A stretch of DNA of 64,000 nucleotides from Pseudooceanicola atlanticus (GTDB lineage: Bacteria; Pseudomonadota; Alphaproteobacteria; Rhodobacterales; Rhodobacteraceae). Of the stretch, positions 17,658 through 26,561 are shown one piece after another. A model generated the notes under the pieces. It did no database searches, was not told the origin of the DNA, and saw only the letters and a list, made by a program, of their open reading frames with translations. Within the stretch, counting starts at the first letter, position 1; the number at the start of each line of letters is the position of its first letter. Position numbers and translations under genes: made by a program. The stretch spans positions 1 to 64,000 of the forward strand of contig NZ_AQQX01000001.1 of assembly GCF_000768315.1 (NCBI RefSeq). Reading direction: 5' to 3'.

Positions 17658-19301
17658 TCAGTCCTTGGTGTAATCCGCCGGGGCCTTGCCGCGATAGCGC
17701 GCGGTCAGGGCCTCCGGCACCTCGCTGCCGTCGTAGAGGAAGGGCAGGATCCCGACCTTGGCGGCACGGGTTCGCATCCTCTCGAGCTGCGCCTCGGACC
17801 GGGTGACGCGCTGCGACATCCGCAGGGCCCAGGCATGAAGGTGATCGTAAAGCCGGTCGATCTGGTTTTGATAGGCGGGGTCGTCGCCCAGGTCGTTGAA
17901 TTCTTCCGGGTCGGTTTCCAGGTCGAACAGCATGGGGCGGAAGCCACCCTCGGCATGGATCATCTTCCACCGGCCGTCGAACACCATGAAAAGCCGCGCA
18001 TCGCGGCTTTTCACGCCCAGCATGTCGCGCATCTTGGTGACGGAATAATCGTATTCGCTGATCGCGACCTCGCGCCAATTCCCGGGCGTTTCCCCGAAGA
18101 GGAAGGGGTGCAGCGACCGCCCCTCGACAATGTGGTCGGGCACGTCGCCGCCGGCGGCCTGGATGAAGGTGGCGGTCAGGTCGATTGCCTCGACCAGCGC
18201 ATCGCAGGTGGTGCCGCGGGTGGCGTCTGCCTCGGTCCGGGGATCGGCAATGATCAGCGGGATTTTCACCGATTGCTGGTGGAACAGGTCCTTTTCGCCC
18301 AGCCAGTGATCGCCCAGGTAATCGCCGTGATCCGAGGTCAGCACGATCATCGTGTTGTCGATGGCGCCCGTCGCTTCGAGGTGATCGAGGATGCGGCCCA
18401 GCTGGTCGTCGCATTGCTTGATCAGGCCCATATAGGCGGGGATGACCTTTTCGCGGACCTCGTCACGGGAAAAGGACTTGCCGATATTGTTGGACATGAA
18501 GGCGCCGTAGACCGGATGCGGATTGTCCCGTTCGCTGTCGCTGCGCGTCGCGGGCGGCACATCGGCCGGGCCGAACATGTCGTGGTAGGGCGCCGGAACG
18601 ATATAGGGCCAATGCGGCTTGATGTAGGAGATATGGGCACAGAAGGGCTCATCGGCCTGCGCCAGGAATTCCAGCGTGCGGTCGGTCAGCCAGGGGGTTT
18701 CGCTGTCTTCCTCGCGGATATTCGCGGGCTTGTCGGCGTTCATGAAGAACCAGCCGCTGGCAATCTCGTCGTCCGAGATGCCGGCATTGGCGAAATCGGC
18801 CCAGGGGTTTTCCGACGGATAGCCCTTTTCCTTGAGGTATTCGTTATAGGGGCTTCGCTTCTGGTCGTAGAACCCGTCCGGCCCTTCGCCCCACAATCCG
18901 TCATCGCGGATGATCGCGTCGAACCCGCATTCCGATTGCCGTGCGCCGATCACCGTGTCGGGCGACAGGCCCAGACGATCCATGCCCTCGGCATCGGCGA
19001 TCATGTGGGTCTTGCCGATGAGGTAGCAGCCCATGCCCAGCTTGCGCAGGTGGTCGCCCATCGTCATCTCGCCCACCCGCAAGGGGTATCCGTTCCATTG
19101 CGCGCCGTGGCTGGACGTGTAGCGCCCAGTATAGAACGACATCCGCGACGCGCCGCAAATCGGCGATTGCACATGCGCCTGGGTGAACCGCACGCCCCGC
19201 GCCGCGACCCGGTCGAAATTCGGCGTCTTCAGGGACGGATGACCGGCGCAGGACAGGTAATCGAACCGCAGCTGGTCATACATGATGAAAAGGATGTTCA
19301 T
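17658..19301 (-). CDS. cytoplasmic sulfatase / phosphonate monoester hydrolase family enzyme
   Basis: 547 residues from the ATG at 19301, which has AGGAG six bases upstream; the open frame upstream is antisense to tctA. The alkaline-phosphatase superfamily core is clear: MNILFIMYDQLRFDY metal ligands, PICGASRMSFYTGRY, and TSDHGDYLGDH followed by EKDLFHQQSVKIPLII. The modification site C49-G-A-S-R53 is a CxAxR form rather than CxPxR. The D-Q metal pair and overall layout recall phosphonate monoester hydrolases as much as arylsulfatases. There is no signal peptide, so the substrate must be imported. It is last in an operon with a TTT transporter and an FAD oxidase. Confidence 0.87.
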   Translation of the reverse strand: MNILFIMYDQLRFDYLSCAGHPSLKTPNFDRVAARGVRFTQAHVQSPICGASRMSFYTGRYTSSHGAQWNGYPLRVGEMTMGDHLRKLGMGCYLIGKTHMIADAEGMDRLGLSPDTVIGARQSECGFDAIIRDDGLWGEGPDGFYDQKRSPYNEYLKEKGYPSENPWADFANAGISDDEIASGWFFMNADKPANIREEDSETPWLTDRTLEFLAQADEPFCAHISYIKPHWPYIVPAPYHDMFGPADVPPATRSDSERDNPHPVYGAFMSNNIGKSFSRDEVREKVIPAYMGLIKQCDDQLGRILDHLEATGAIDNTMIVLTSDHGDYLGDHWLGEKDLFHQQSVKIPLIIADPRTEADATRGTTCDALVEAIDLTATFIQAAGGDVPDHIVEGRSLHPFLFGETPGNWREVAISEYDYSVTKMRDMLGVKSRDARLFMVFDGRWKMIHAEGGFRPMLFDLETDPEEFNDLGDDPAYQNQIDRLYDHLHAWALRMSQRVTRSEAQLERMRTRAAKVGILPFLYDGSEVPEALTARYRGKAPADYTKD

Positions 19302-19330
19302 GGGACGCTCCTGTCGGTGGCTGTGCGGGG

Positions 19331-20821
19331 TCAGCCTCGCCCGCGGGACAGCCATATCACGGTTACGGCGGCAAGGATCAGCAAAGCCAGCGCGACGGGG
19401 TGCTGAACCACCGCGAGCGGATTGCCATCGAGGATCACCAGCGACTGGCTGAGGGCCCGTTCGAACCCGGCGCCAAGGAAGAAGGCGATGATGAAGACGA
19501 TGACGGGGTAGCCGAAGGCCATCATCACGTAGCCCACGCAGGCCGAGACCAGCATCAGCCCGACGCCGAACAGACCGCCGGTCGACAGGTAGACGCCTAC
19601 GAAACAGAACAGCAGCGCGGCGGGAAAGATGACACTTTCCGGTGCCCGGATGACCCGCGCCCAGAGCCGCAGGGACACCTGCCCGATCAGCAGGTTCATC
19701 AGGTTGGCCATCAGCATCGCGCCGAACAGCCCGTAGATCAGCCGCGCCTGGGTCTGGAACAGCAGGGGACCGGGCTGGATACCGTGGATCTTGAAGGCCG
19801 AGATCAGCAGCGCCGCCCCGATGGAGCCGGGGATCCCGATGCCCAGAAGCGGGATCAGGTTGGCGCCCATGACGGCGCTGTTGGCGCTTTCCGTGGCGGC
19901 GATGCCCCGCAGGTTGCCCTGACCGAATTCCGGCCCGCCTCCGGTGCCGGTCTTCTTGGTGGCGCTGTAGGACATGAAGGCGGCGGCGGTCGATCCGATG
20001 CCGGGAATGGCGCCCAGCAGGGTGCCGATCGCCGCGCCCCGCGCTATGGCAAAGCGGCAGCCCCAATATTCCGCCCAGGACACGCGCTGCGCCGCGGGAT
20101 CGTCATTGCCCAGCGAAATCGCGGGCTGCGGCCCGGCGCGGCGGGCCGCAGCGATCCGGCGAAAGATCTCGGCCACGGCAAGCATGCCGATGGCCACGGC
20201 AACAAGGGACGCACCGTCATAAAGCTCGAAATAGCCGAAGTAGAAGCGAGGCGTACCATGTTCGGGGTCCAGCCCGACAGTGGCCAGCAGCAGGCCCGCG
20301 ACGGCAGCGATCAGCCCCTTGATCAGGCTATCCCCGATCAGTCCCGAGATGATCGAGAAAGCAAAGATCATCAGCGCCAGGATCTCGACCGGGCCCATCT
20401 GCAGGGACAGCCCGGCCAGCGGTGCGGCCAGCGTGATCAGCACGATATCCGACACCGTGTCCCCGGTGACGGACGCGAACAGCGCCATGCGCGTCGCCTT
20501 GACCGGCTTGCCCGCCTTGGCCAGCGGATGTCCGTCCAGCGTCGTCGCCGCGGCATCGGGCGTGCCGGGCGTGTTGATCAGGATCGCGGGGATCGCGCCG
20601 CCGAACAGCCCGCCCTTGTTGACACCCACGAGGAAGGAAATCGCGACCAGCGGGTCCAGCGCGAAGGTGAAGGGGATCGCGATGGCCATGGCCATGATCG
20701 GGCCGATGCCGGGGATCGCCCCGACCATCTGGCCCGCCGCGACGCCCAGCATCACGAACAGCAGGTTCACCCAGGTAAAGGCATCGGCAAACCCGGCGAG
20801 GATGATCGAAATCTCTGGCAT
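19331..20821 (-). CDS. TctA family large permease of a TTT transporter
   Basis: 496 residues, almost wholly hydrophobic with about a dozen membrane segments. The family signatures are a GAIPGIGPIMAMAIAIPF stretch and its second copy LLGAIPGIGSTAAAF, plus GVNKGGLFGGAIPAILIN, TPGTPDAAATTLDGHP and GIPGSIGAALLISAF. It is the main channel-forming subunit of a tripartite tricarboxylate-type importer. The start at 20821 has GAGGA upstream and lies seven bases after tctB. Confidence 0.93.
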   Translation of the reverse strand: MPEISIILAGFADAFTWVNLLFVMLGVAAGQMVGAIPGIGPIMAMAIAIPFTFALDPLVAISFLVGVNKGGLFGGAIPAILINTPGTPDAAATTLDGHPLAKAGKPVKATRMALFASVTGDTVSDIVLITLAAPLAGLSLQMGPVEILALMIFAFSIISGLIGDSLIKGLIAAVAGLLLATVGLDPEHGTPRFYFGYFELYDGASLVAVAIGMLAVAEIFRRIAAARRAGPQPAISLGNDDPAAQRVSWAEYWGCRFAIARGAAIGTLLGAIPGIGSTAAAFMSYSATKKTGTGGGPEFGQGNLRGIAATESANSAVMGANLIPLLGIGIPGSIGAALLISAFKIHGIQPGPLLFQTQARLIYGLFGAMLMANLMNLLIGQVSLRLWARVIRAPESVIFPAALLFCFVGVYLSTGGLFGVGLMLVSACVGYVMMAFGYPVIVFIIAFFLGAGFERALSQSLVILDGNPLAVVQHPVALALLILAAVTVIWLSRGRG

Positions 20822-20828
20822 GGGATCC

Positions 20829-21257
20829 TCAGGGCAGCGGGCGGCCAAGCAACAGGTCGACGACGACCCAGATCAGGGCGGGCGCCCCGATGATCGTGGC
20901 CGCGATCCAACCGATGCGGCGTTCGCGGATCACCGCGATCAGCAGAGCCGCGAAAACCGGTGCGGCGACAAGAAACCCGATCTTTCCAAGCGCCCAGATC
21001 GCCCCGGCGGACAGCACTGCCGCAACGGCCACAATCACGAATTCACCACCGTCCAGCGCAACCTCGCCCTTCGGCAGAAGCGCCTGGATCAGGCCAAGGC
21101 CGGCAAGGGCCCAGGCGCAGGCCTTGGGCAGCGTATCGGGTTTCACCCAGCCATAACTGACGGTTTCGGTATGGGCGGGAATGATCCAGAGCAGCATCGC
21201 CGCCCCGAACAAGGCGACCGCAACCCCGGAGAGGCGATTGATGCTTTTCTGGCCCAC
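20829..21257 (-). CDS. TctB family small membrane subunit of a TTT transporter
   Basis: 142 residues with four predicted membrane segments (for example VAVALFGAAMLLW and WALGKIGFLVAAPVFAALL). The size, position between tctC and tctA, and topology identify it as the poorly conserved TctB subunit. The start is GTG at 21257 with AAGGAAAG upstream. Confidence 0.85.
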   Translation of the reverse strand: MGQKSINRLSGVAVALFGAAMLLWIIPAHTETVSYGWVKPDTLPKACAWALAGLGLIQALLPKGEVALDGGEFVIVAVAAVLSAGAIWALGKIGFLVAAPVFAALLIAVIRERRIGWIAATIIGAPALIWVVVDLLLGRPLP

Positions 21258-21314
21258 GCGGCGGCGCCCTTTCCTTCAGTTCGGGGCGCGGTATAGGCCG
21301 CGCCCCGACCGATG

Positions 21315-22253
21315 TCACTTGCCGAAGAGCGTTCCGACATTGGCAAGGCCGTCGACCAGCATCTGCTTGGTCTCTTCCGGGCCCGCCATGGAGGGTTCGG
21401 TATGCATGGAGTTCATGATAGCCTCTTTCGTCGCGTCGGAGGCCAGCGCGGCCGAGATCGCCCCGCTCAGCGCTTCTTTCGCGTCCTCGGGCAGACCGGC
21501 GGGCGCGGCGATGTAGAACCACGGATCGACATAGATGTCGTAGCCCTGTTCCGGCACGGTGGCGACATCGGTGGCGTAGGAATGGCGCGAGGCATTGGCC
21601 GACGCGATCATCTTGACCTCACCGCTGTCGAGGTAGGGGATATGGGCGCCGGCATTGAACGCCGCGTCCACGTGCCCGCCAAGAACCTGCTGCAGCGCCT
21701 CGGCAGAGGATTTCGTCGACAGCAGTTTCACGCCCGCATCGGACTGGCCGTTGATGACATTCATCAGCAGTTCCTGCGGCTTGGCGTCGAAGGCCATCAG
21801 CGCGCCGCCCTTTTCCTTGGAATAGGCGATGAAGCTTTCCAGGTCGTCGAAGGGCGCGTCGGCCTTTGCGATGATCCCAAGCTGGGCCAGCGCCACGGTG
21901 TTGAGGTAGTCGAAGCTGTCCAGGTCAAAGGGGATCTGGTCGGGCCGCACCGTCAGGTTGACGAGGACGGGCATGGTCACGCCCATGCCCAGCGTCTGCC
22001 CGTCCGGCGGCACGGTGGCCAGCTGGGTGAACATGGCGATGCCGCCTCCGCCGGGCTTGTTCTCGACCACGATGTCCCATCCGGTCGCTTCGCTCATGTC
22101 CTTGGCGATCAGGCGGCCCAGCGTATCGGTTTCACCGCCCGCGCCGAACCCGATCCACAGCTTGATCGGCCCCGAAGGTGCCCAATCTGCGACGGCAGCG
22201 CCGGCTGAAATTGCGGTGGCGGTCAGAGCCGCCAGTATCGTCTTGAATTTCAT
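21315..22253 (-). CDS. TctC family periplasmic substrate-binding protein
   Basis: 312 residues. The signal peptide (MKFKTILAALTATAISAGAAVA) is followed by the Bug/TctC core: IKLWIGFGAGGETDTLGR, GWDIVVENKPGGGGIAMF and a C-terminal SGEVKMIASA segment. It captures an organic anion in the periplasm and delivers it to TctAB. The gene lies 25 bases after the FAD oxidase gene and 57 before tctB, within one transcription unit. Ligand class cannot be inferred from the family alone, since these proteins bind diverse carboxylates. Confidence 0.92.
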   Translation of the reverse strand: MKFKTILAALTATAISAGAAVADWAPSGPIKLWIGFGAGGETDTLGRLIAKDMSEATGWDIVVENKPGGGGIAMFTQLATVPPDGQTLGMGVTMPVLVNLTVRPDQIPFDLDSFDYLNTVALAQLGIIAKADAPFDDLESFIAYSKEKGGALMAFDAKPQELLMNVINGQSDAGVKLLSTKSSAEALQQVLGGHVDAAFNAGAHIPYLDSGEVKMIASANASRHSYATDVATVPEQGYDIYVDPWFYIAAPAGLPEDAKEALSGAISAALASDATKEAIMNSMHTEPSMAGPEETKQMLVDGLANVGTLFGK

Positions 22254-22278
22254 GTCTTTCTCCCTGGTTTGGTCGTTG

Positions 22279-23433
22279 TCATTTGGCGGCTGCTCGATGA
22301 AACCGTGCCGGTGACAAAGTGTCGATGGCCAGCCCGGTTGCCAGAAAGTCCGGGTCCGGGGCTGCGCCGGTAATGAGGTGTGCGGTCAGGCGCGCCAGCG
22401 CCGGTGCCGTCTGAATGCCGTATCCGCCCTGGCCTGCAAGCCAGAAAAAGCCTTCTGCCTGCGGATCATATCCGCAGACGGGGGCACGGTCGGGTGCAAA
22501 GGTGCGCAGGCCGGCCCATTTTGCCTCGATCCGCCGGACGTCGAGGTCGAAGGCCGTCAGGACCCGGTCGATCGCGATGGCGATATCCATCTCGTCGGGT
22601 TGGGAATCGCAGGGGGCCGAGGGGTCTTCGTTCGCCGGAGAGGCCAGAAGCTTGCCGGTTTCGGGCTTGAGGTAGAATTGTTCCTCGGCGTCGACCATCA
22701 TCGGCAGGGCATCGGAGTCGATCCCGTCTGGCGGGCTGAAGGTCAGGGCGCTGCGCCGCAGGGGCGCCAGCCCGATCGGCTGTACTCCGGCGCGGTCGGC
22801 CACCTGATCGGCCCATGCGCCGGCGGCGTTGACGATCGTGCCGGCCTGGTAGGTGTCCGTGCCGGTGGTGATCGTCCAGGTATTACCGTCGCGCGTCAGT
22901 CCGGTGACTTCGGCCTTCGTTGTTACTTCGCCGCCGCGGGCCCGGAACAGGCGCAGATAGCCCTGCAGCAAGCCATGCACGTCAATGTCCTGTGCGTGCG
23001 GATTGAAGATGCCGCCGGCAGCGTAGCCCTTGCGCAGGATCGGCGCGCGGTCCTCGACCTCTGCCGCGTCGATCAGCGACAGGTAGCCTGACACCGACAG
23101 CTCCGCATGCATGGCGCGCAGTCCGTCCAACTGGTCGTCGCGCGCGATCAGCATCAGCCCACGCGGCGACAGAAGCGGTACATCGACGAACCCGTCGGGC
23201 GGCGTGTCGAAGAACCTGGCGGAGGCTGCAGTCAGGTCGCGGACCGGGCCGCTGCCATAGGTCTGGGCCAGGATCGCGGCGGATCGGCCCGTTGCGTGAT
23301 AGCCCGGCTGTGACTCTGTCTCGATCAGGAGGACCCGGGCGTGACCTGCCAACTCGGCCGCGGCCGAGACGCCGGCCATGCCGCCACCGATCACGACGAT
23401 ATCAAAAACTGAACCTTTCACCCGGACAAACAC
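22279..23433 (-). CDS. FAD-dependent oxidoreductase (D-amino-acid/glycine oxidase family)
   Basis: 384 residues. A DAO-family Rossmann start (DIVVIGGGMAGVSAAAELA, then LLIETESQPGYHATGRSA) is matched by the late FAD contact GFFWLAGQGGYGIQTAP. The family oxidises amines, amino acids or 2-hydroxy acids. The GTG at 23433 is the longest start; a GTG at 23421 is possible. First gene of the oxidase-tctC-tctB-tctA-sulfatase operon, facing the XRE-cupin regulator across a 127-bp promoter region with a palindrome. Confidence 0.88.
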   Translation of the reverse strand: MFVRVKGSVFDIVVIGGGMAGVSAAAELAGHARVLLIETESQPGYHATGRSAAILAQTYGSGPVRDLTAASARFFDTPPDGFVDVPLLSPRGLMLIARDDQLDGLRAMHAELSVSGYLSLIDAAEVEDRAPILRKGYAAGGIFNPHAQDIDVHGLLQGYLRLFRARGGEVTTKAEVTGLTRDGNTWTITTGTDTYQAGTIVNAAGAWADQVADRAGVQPIGLAPLRRSALTFSPPDGIDSDALPMMVDAEEQFYLKPETGKLLASPANEDPSAPCDSQPDEMDIAIAIDRVLTAFDLDVRRIEAKWAGLRTFAPDRAPVCGYDPQAEGFFWLAGQGGYGIQTAPALARLTAHLITGAAPDPDFLATGLAIDTLSPARFHRAAAK

Positions 23434-23494
23434 CTGACTAGCATGGGAACTTGGGTTGTCAGCCTAGCAGTGTTGGACTGCTGCGCAAAGAAAT

Positions 23495-23510
23495 TTTTCC
23501 AATAGGAAAA
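23495..23510. promoter_or_regulatory. palindromic operator candidate between FAD oxidase and regulator genes
   Basis: TTTTCC-AATA-GGAAAA is a perfect 6-4-6 inverted repeat in the divergent promoter region. Its location suits binding by the XRE-cupin protein encoded at 23561. Confidence 0.5.
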
Positions 23511-23560
23511 TGTTGGCTTTGTCCGGAAAGGTCTCTTAACGTTGGAGTGTGGGTACTAGC

Positions 23561-24205
23561 ATGTCGCCAAATTCACAACGCGCCCTGAGTGCCGATGCGC
23601 TCGATGCAGAGGAAAGCCGCACGGCTCTGGGCCGTCGCGTCAAGGAGCTGCGGGAATCGCGCGGTCTGACGATCCAGGCCCTGTCGGATCGCAGCGGATT
23701 GGCGATCTCCACCATTTCCAAGGTTGAACGCGGGCTGATGGCCCCGACCTACGACAGGTTCTCGGGCCTTGCGCGTGGGCTGGGCGTCGACGTGTCGGAA
23801 CTGTTCTCGACCAGGGGCGGGCGGTTCGAACCGGGCACCTGCGCCGTGGCCCGCAAGGGAGAGTTCGGCTACCTGGAAACCGAGAACTACACCTACGAGA
23901 TGCTGCACCCCGACGTACGCGACAAGGGCATGGTTCCGATGATGGGCACGCTCAAGCCGCTGCAACAGATGCAGTTCGACCGCATGGTAAGCCATCCCGG
24001 AGAGGAATTCCTGATGGTCCTGTCCGGTCGTCTGATCGTGCAGCTGGAAGGTCGCGACGATGTCACGCTGAACGAAGGCGACACGATGTATTTCGACAGC
24101 GGCCGCGGACACCTTTATGCCGCTGCCGGGGAAGAGCCCGCGCGAATCCTTGTCGTATGCACGAAACTGGGCGAGGGGCGCCCGGATCCCGACGCGGAAA
24201 CGTAA
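23561..24205 (+). CDS. XRE-family transcriptional regulator with cupin domain
   Basis: 214 residues (218 from a GTG at 23549). An N-terminal helix-turn-helix (LGRRVKELRESRGLTIQALS, then GLAISTISKVERG) is joined to a C-terminal cupin (HPGEEFLMVLSGRLIVQLEG, then EGDTMYFDSGRGH) that probably senses a small ligand. PuuR/SutR-type regulators of this shape commonly control amine or amino-acid catabolic genes beside them. It is divergent from the FAD oxidase/TTT/sulfatase operon, the obvious target. The start is uncertain because GGAG is one base from the GTG and 13 from the ATG. Confidence 0.88.
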   Translation: MSPNSQRALSADALDAEESRTALGRRVKELRESRGLTIQALSDRSGLAISTISKVERGLMAPTYDRFSGLARGLGVDVSELFSTRGGRFEPGTCAVARKGEFGYLETENYTYEMLHPDVRDKGMVPMMGTLKPLQQMQFDRMVSHPGEEFLMVLSGRLIVQLEGRDDVTLNEGDTMYFDSGRGHLYAAAGEEPARILVVCTKLGEGRPDPDAET

Positions 24206-24234
24206 ACTAGTCGGGCCGAAACCGGGCAAGAGTG

Positions 24235-24263
24235 TTGACTTTGCCGCGAGTCGGTCCTAATAG
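24235..24263 (+). promoter_or_regulatory. probable sigma-70 promoter of rpsT
   Basis: TTGACT (24235-24240) and TAATAG (24258-24263) are 17 bases apart, and rpsT starts 46 bases further on. The -10 match is weak, so this is a motif-level call only. Confidence 0.45.
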
Positions 24264-24308
24264 CGCGGCTTCAGAACACATGAACCCTAGCAACGGGACG
24301 ATAGAGTT

Positions 24309-24572
24309 ATGGCAAATTCGCCTCAATCCAAGAAACGCGCCCGTCAGTTGGTTCGCCGCACGACGGTGAACAAGGCGCGTCGCTCGCGTATCCGCACCTA
24401 CCTGCGTAAGGTTGAGGAAGCGATTGCGTCGGGTGACAAGAATGCAGCATCCGCTGCCCTGCAGGCCGCCCAGCCCGAGCTGATGCGCGGTGTCACCAAG
24501 GGCGTGATGCACAAAAACACTGCCGCACGAAAAATGTCGCGGCTGTCGGCTCGCGTGAAGGCAATCGCCTGA
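24309..24572 (+). CDS. rpsT: 30S ribosomal protein S20
   Basis: 87 residues, the normal length. It starts [17 protein letters not shown], is rich in Lys/Arg and Ala, and contains the family pattern [20 protein letters not shown]. It binds 16S rRNA in the small subunit. It is followed by its own terminator. The rpsT-dnaA neighbourhood is usual in this order. Confidence 0.97.
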   Translation: MANSPQSKKRARQLVRRTTVNKARRSRIRTYLRKVEEAIASGDKNAASAALQAAQPELMRGVTKGVMHKNTAARKMSRLSARVKAIA

Positions 24573-24599
24573 GCGCTGACCGCTAAGTCTATGAACTCG

Positions 24600-24628
24600 A
24601 AAGGGCGCCGTCGGATCGGCGCCCTTTT
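24600..24628 (+). terminator. Rho-independent terminator of rpsT
   Basis: A perfect 10-bp stem AAAGGGCGCC / GGCGCCCTTT with an 8-base loop, followed by T residues, 27 bases after the rpsT stop. Confidence 0.9.
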
Positions 24629-25075
24629 GCTATTTGGCGTCACTGTGGCGCTTCCGCCACCGCTTCGGGATTCGGGTTCAAGCAAGTTAGAGTCAAGCGC
24701 TTCTTGCCGTTGCGCCTCTCGCGTTCGAGTTGCTAAGTTCAGTCTTGCGATTCACGTCGTCTTGGGGGGCACAGCGGGTCAGATCGATCCACAGGCAGAA
24801 TAATAACCAACATAGGTTGGCTGAATTGCTTGTGTGATTTTTGGTCTTCTGTCCATTGGAACAGGCGGATTCTGCAGCTTAGGGTTGAGTGACACTTGGG
24901 TCGTCACACTTGCTCTGCTGTATTTCCAAACCACGCCGCAGGCTAAGCGGTGTTGCTGGCTGCTGCTTGGCTGGCGGGGTATCTGTTTGTTCTGCGGCAT
25001 GTGATCGTACGCGGTATCGGAGGGACCGGTGCGCGTATTCAGAAACAAGAGCCGTAGTTGGGGGCAATAACGGAA
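24629..25075 (+). promoter_or_regulatory. dnaA upstream region with four GANTC sites
   Basis: No gene is evident in this stretch. It contains four GANTC sequences, the CcrM methylation site of alphaproteobacteria, at 24669, 24690, 24749 and 24868, denser than expected by chance in such GC-rich DNA. One weak DnaA-box-like sequence (CGATCCACA, 7 of 9) lies near 24785. I see no cluster of good DnaA boxes, so this is better read as the dnaA promoter/leader than as a proven origin. Confidence 0.5.
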
Positions 25076-26482
25076 ATGACCAAAGACCAATGGGGCATGG
25101 TTAAGCAGAAACTTCTGAAGAATGTCGGGCAAAACAACTTCAAGAGCTGGATAGAACCACTGGAATACGACCACACGGAGAACGGCGTTGCCGTCATCGG
25201 TGCGCCGAATTCCTGGGCAGGCACCTACGTGTCGCGCAACTTCGGAGACCTGATTCTGGGCGAGGTTTCCGCAGTGGATGCGCAAATCCGTCGGCTTGAG
25301 TTCAAGGTGATCGAGTCGTCCGTCGCGGCCAACGCGTCGCAGCCTGTTGCGAAGGACGTGCCGGAGGACATCGAGCCCGAGGCTCAGCCTGCCGTTGCGG
25401 CACCTGTCGCGCCGCCGCGCAACCAGGCGCTGGATTCGATGTTGCAGCCGGCGCCGCTGGATCCGCGCTTTACCTTCGACCGTTTCGTGGTTGGGTCCCC
25501 GAACGAGCTGGCCCATGCCGCCGCTCGTCGCGTGGCCGAGGCCGGGCCGGTCACCTTCAATCCGCTGTTCCTCTATGGTGGCGTTGGCCTGGGCAAGACG
25601 CACCTGATGCACGCCATCGCATGGGAGCTTCAGACGCATCGCCCCGACCTGACCGTTGTCTACCTGTCGGCCGAGCAGTTCATGTACCGCTTCGTTCAGG
25701 CGATCCGCGAACGTCGCACGATGGATTTCAAGTCGCTGTTCCGTACCGTCGACGTGCTGATGGTCGATGACGTGCAGTTCATCGCCGGCAAGGATTCCAC
25801 GCAGGACGAGTTCTTCCACACGTTCAACGCGCTGGTGGACCAGAACAAGCAGATCATCATCTCGGGCGATCGTGCGCCGGGCGAAATGACCGACATGGAA
25901 GAGCGCATCCGCTCGCGCCTGCAATGTGGCCTGATCGTCGACCTGCACCCGACCGATTACGAACTGCGTCTCGGCATCCTGCAAAGCAAGGTCGAAGCCC
26001 ATCGTGCCCAGTATCCGGGTCTGAAGATGGCCGACGGCGTGCTGGAATTTCTGGCACACCGCATCTCGACCAACGTGCGGGTGCTCGAGGGGGCTCTGAC
26101 CCGACTCTTTGCCTTCTCGTCGCTGGTGGGTCGCGAGATCACGCTGGACCTGACCCAGGAATGCCTGGCTGATATCCTGCGGGCCTCCGAACGGAAGATC
26201 ACCGTGGAAGAGATCCAGCGCAAGGTGGCCGAGCATTACAACATCCGCCTGTCCGACATCATCGGACCCAAGCGTGTGCGCACCTATGCCCGTCCGCGCC
26301 AGGTTGCGATGTACCTGGCCAAGCAGCTGACCTCGCGGTCGCTGCCCGAGATCGGCCGCCGCTTTGGCGGGCGCGACCACACCACCGTGATCCACGGGGT
26401 GCGCCGCATCGAGGAACTGAAGCTGCAGGACGGCCAGATCGCCGAAGACCTGGAATTGCTGCGCCGCGCCCTCGAAGCCTGA
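25076..26482 (+). CDS. dnaA: chromosomal replication initiator DnaA
   Basis: 468 residues. Domain I ([19 protein letters not shown]) is followed by a Pro/Ala/Glu-rich linker at about 95-120. The AAA+ domain has Walker [10 protein letters not shown] near residue 168, Walker [10 protein letters not shown] near 225 and sensor ISGDRAPGE. The C-terminal DNA-binding helix contains [15 protein letters not shown] near 430. It unwinds the origin and can also act as a transcription factor. The ATG at 25076 is chosen over an in-frame TTG at 25058 because it gives the family N-terminus. Confidence 0.98.
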   Translation: MTKDQWGMVKQKLLKNVGQNNFKSWIEPLEYDHTENGVAVIGAPNSWAGTYVSRNFGDLILGEVSAVDAQIRRLEFKVIESSVAANASQPVAKDVPEDIEPEAQPAVAAPVAPPRNQALDSMLQPAPLDPRFTFDRFVVGSPNELAHAAARRVAEAGPVTFNPLFLYGGVGLGKTHLMHAIAWELQTHRPDLTVVYLSAEQFMYRFVQAIRERRTMDFKSLFRTVDVLMVDDVQFIAGKDSTQDEFFHTFNALVDQNKQIIISGDRAPGEMTDMEERIRSRLQCGLIVDLHPTDYELRLGILQSKVEAHRAQYPGLKMADGVLEFLAHRISTNVRVLEGALTRLFAFSSLVGREITLDLTQECLADILRASERKITVEEIQRKVAEHYNIRLSDIIGPKRVRTYARPRQVAMYLAKQLTSRSLPEIGRRFGGRDHTTVIHGVRRIEELKLQDGQIAEDLELLRRALEA

Positions 26483-26500
26483 GCGACGCACAAGACACGA

Positions 26501-26538
26501 AAAAGCGCACCGCCCGTCGGGTGGTGCGCTTTTCTTTT
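26501..26538. terminator. bidirectional Rho-independent terminator after dnaA
   Basis: A 15-bp stem AAAAGCGCACCGCCC / GGGTGGTGCGCTTTT (one G-T pair) with loop GTC, T-rich on the plus side and A-rich on the minus side. It serves dnaA and the convergent gene at 26562. Confidence 0.9.
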
Positions 26539-26561
26539 GGCTCCTCGTCAGGGGGTCAAGG

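Noticed and set aside
24629-25075. Replication origin
   Set aside because: Only one weak DnaA-box-like sequence is visible and no AT-rich unwinding element stands out. Origins in this order are not reliably next to dnaA.
24779-26491. A 570-codon minus-strand open frame over dnaA
   Set aside because: Antisense shadow of dnaA with no recognisable motif.
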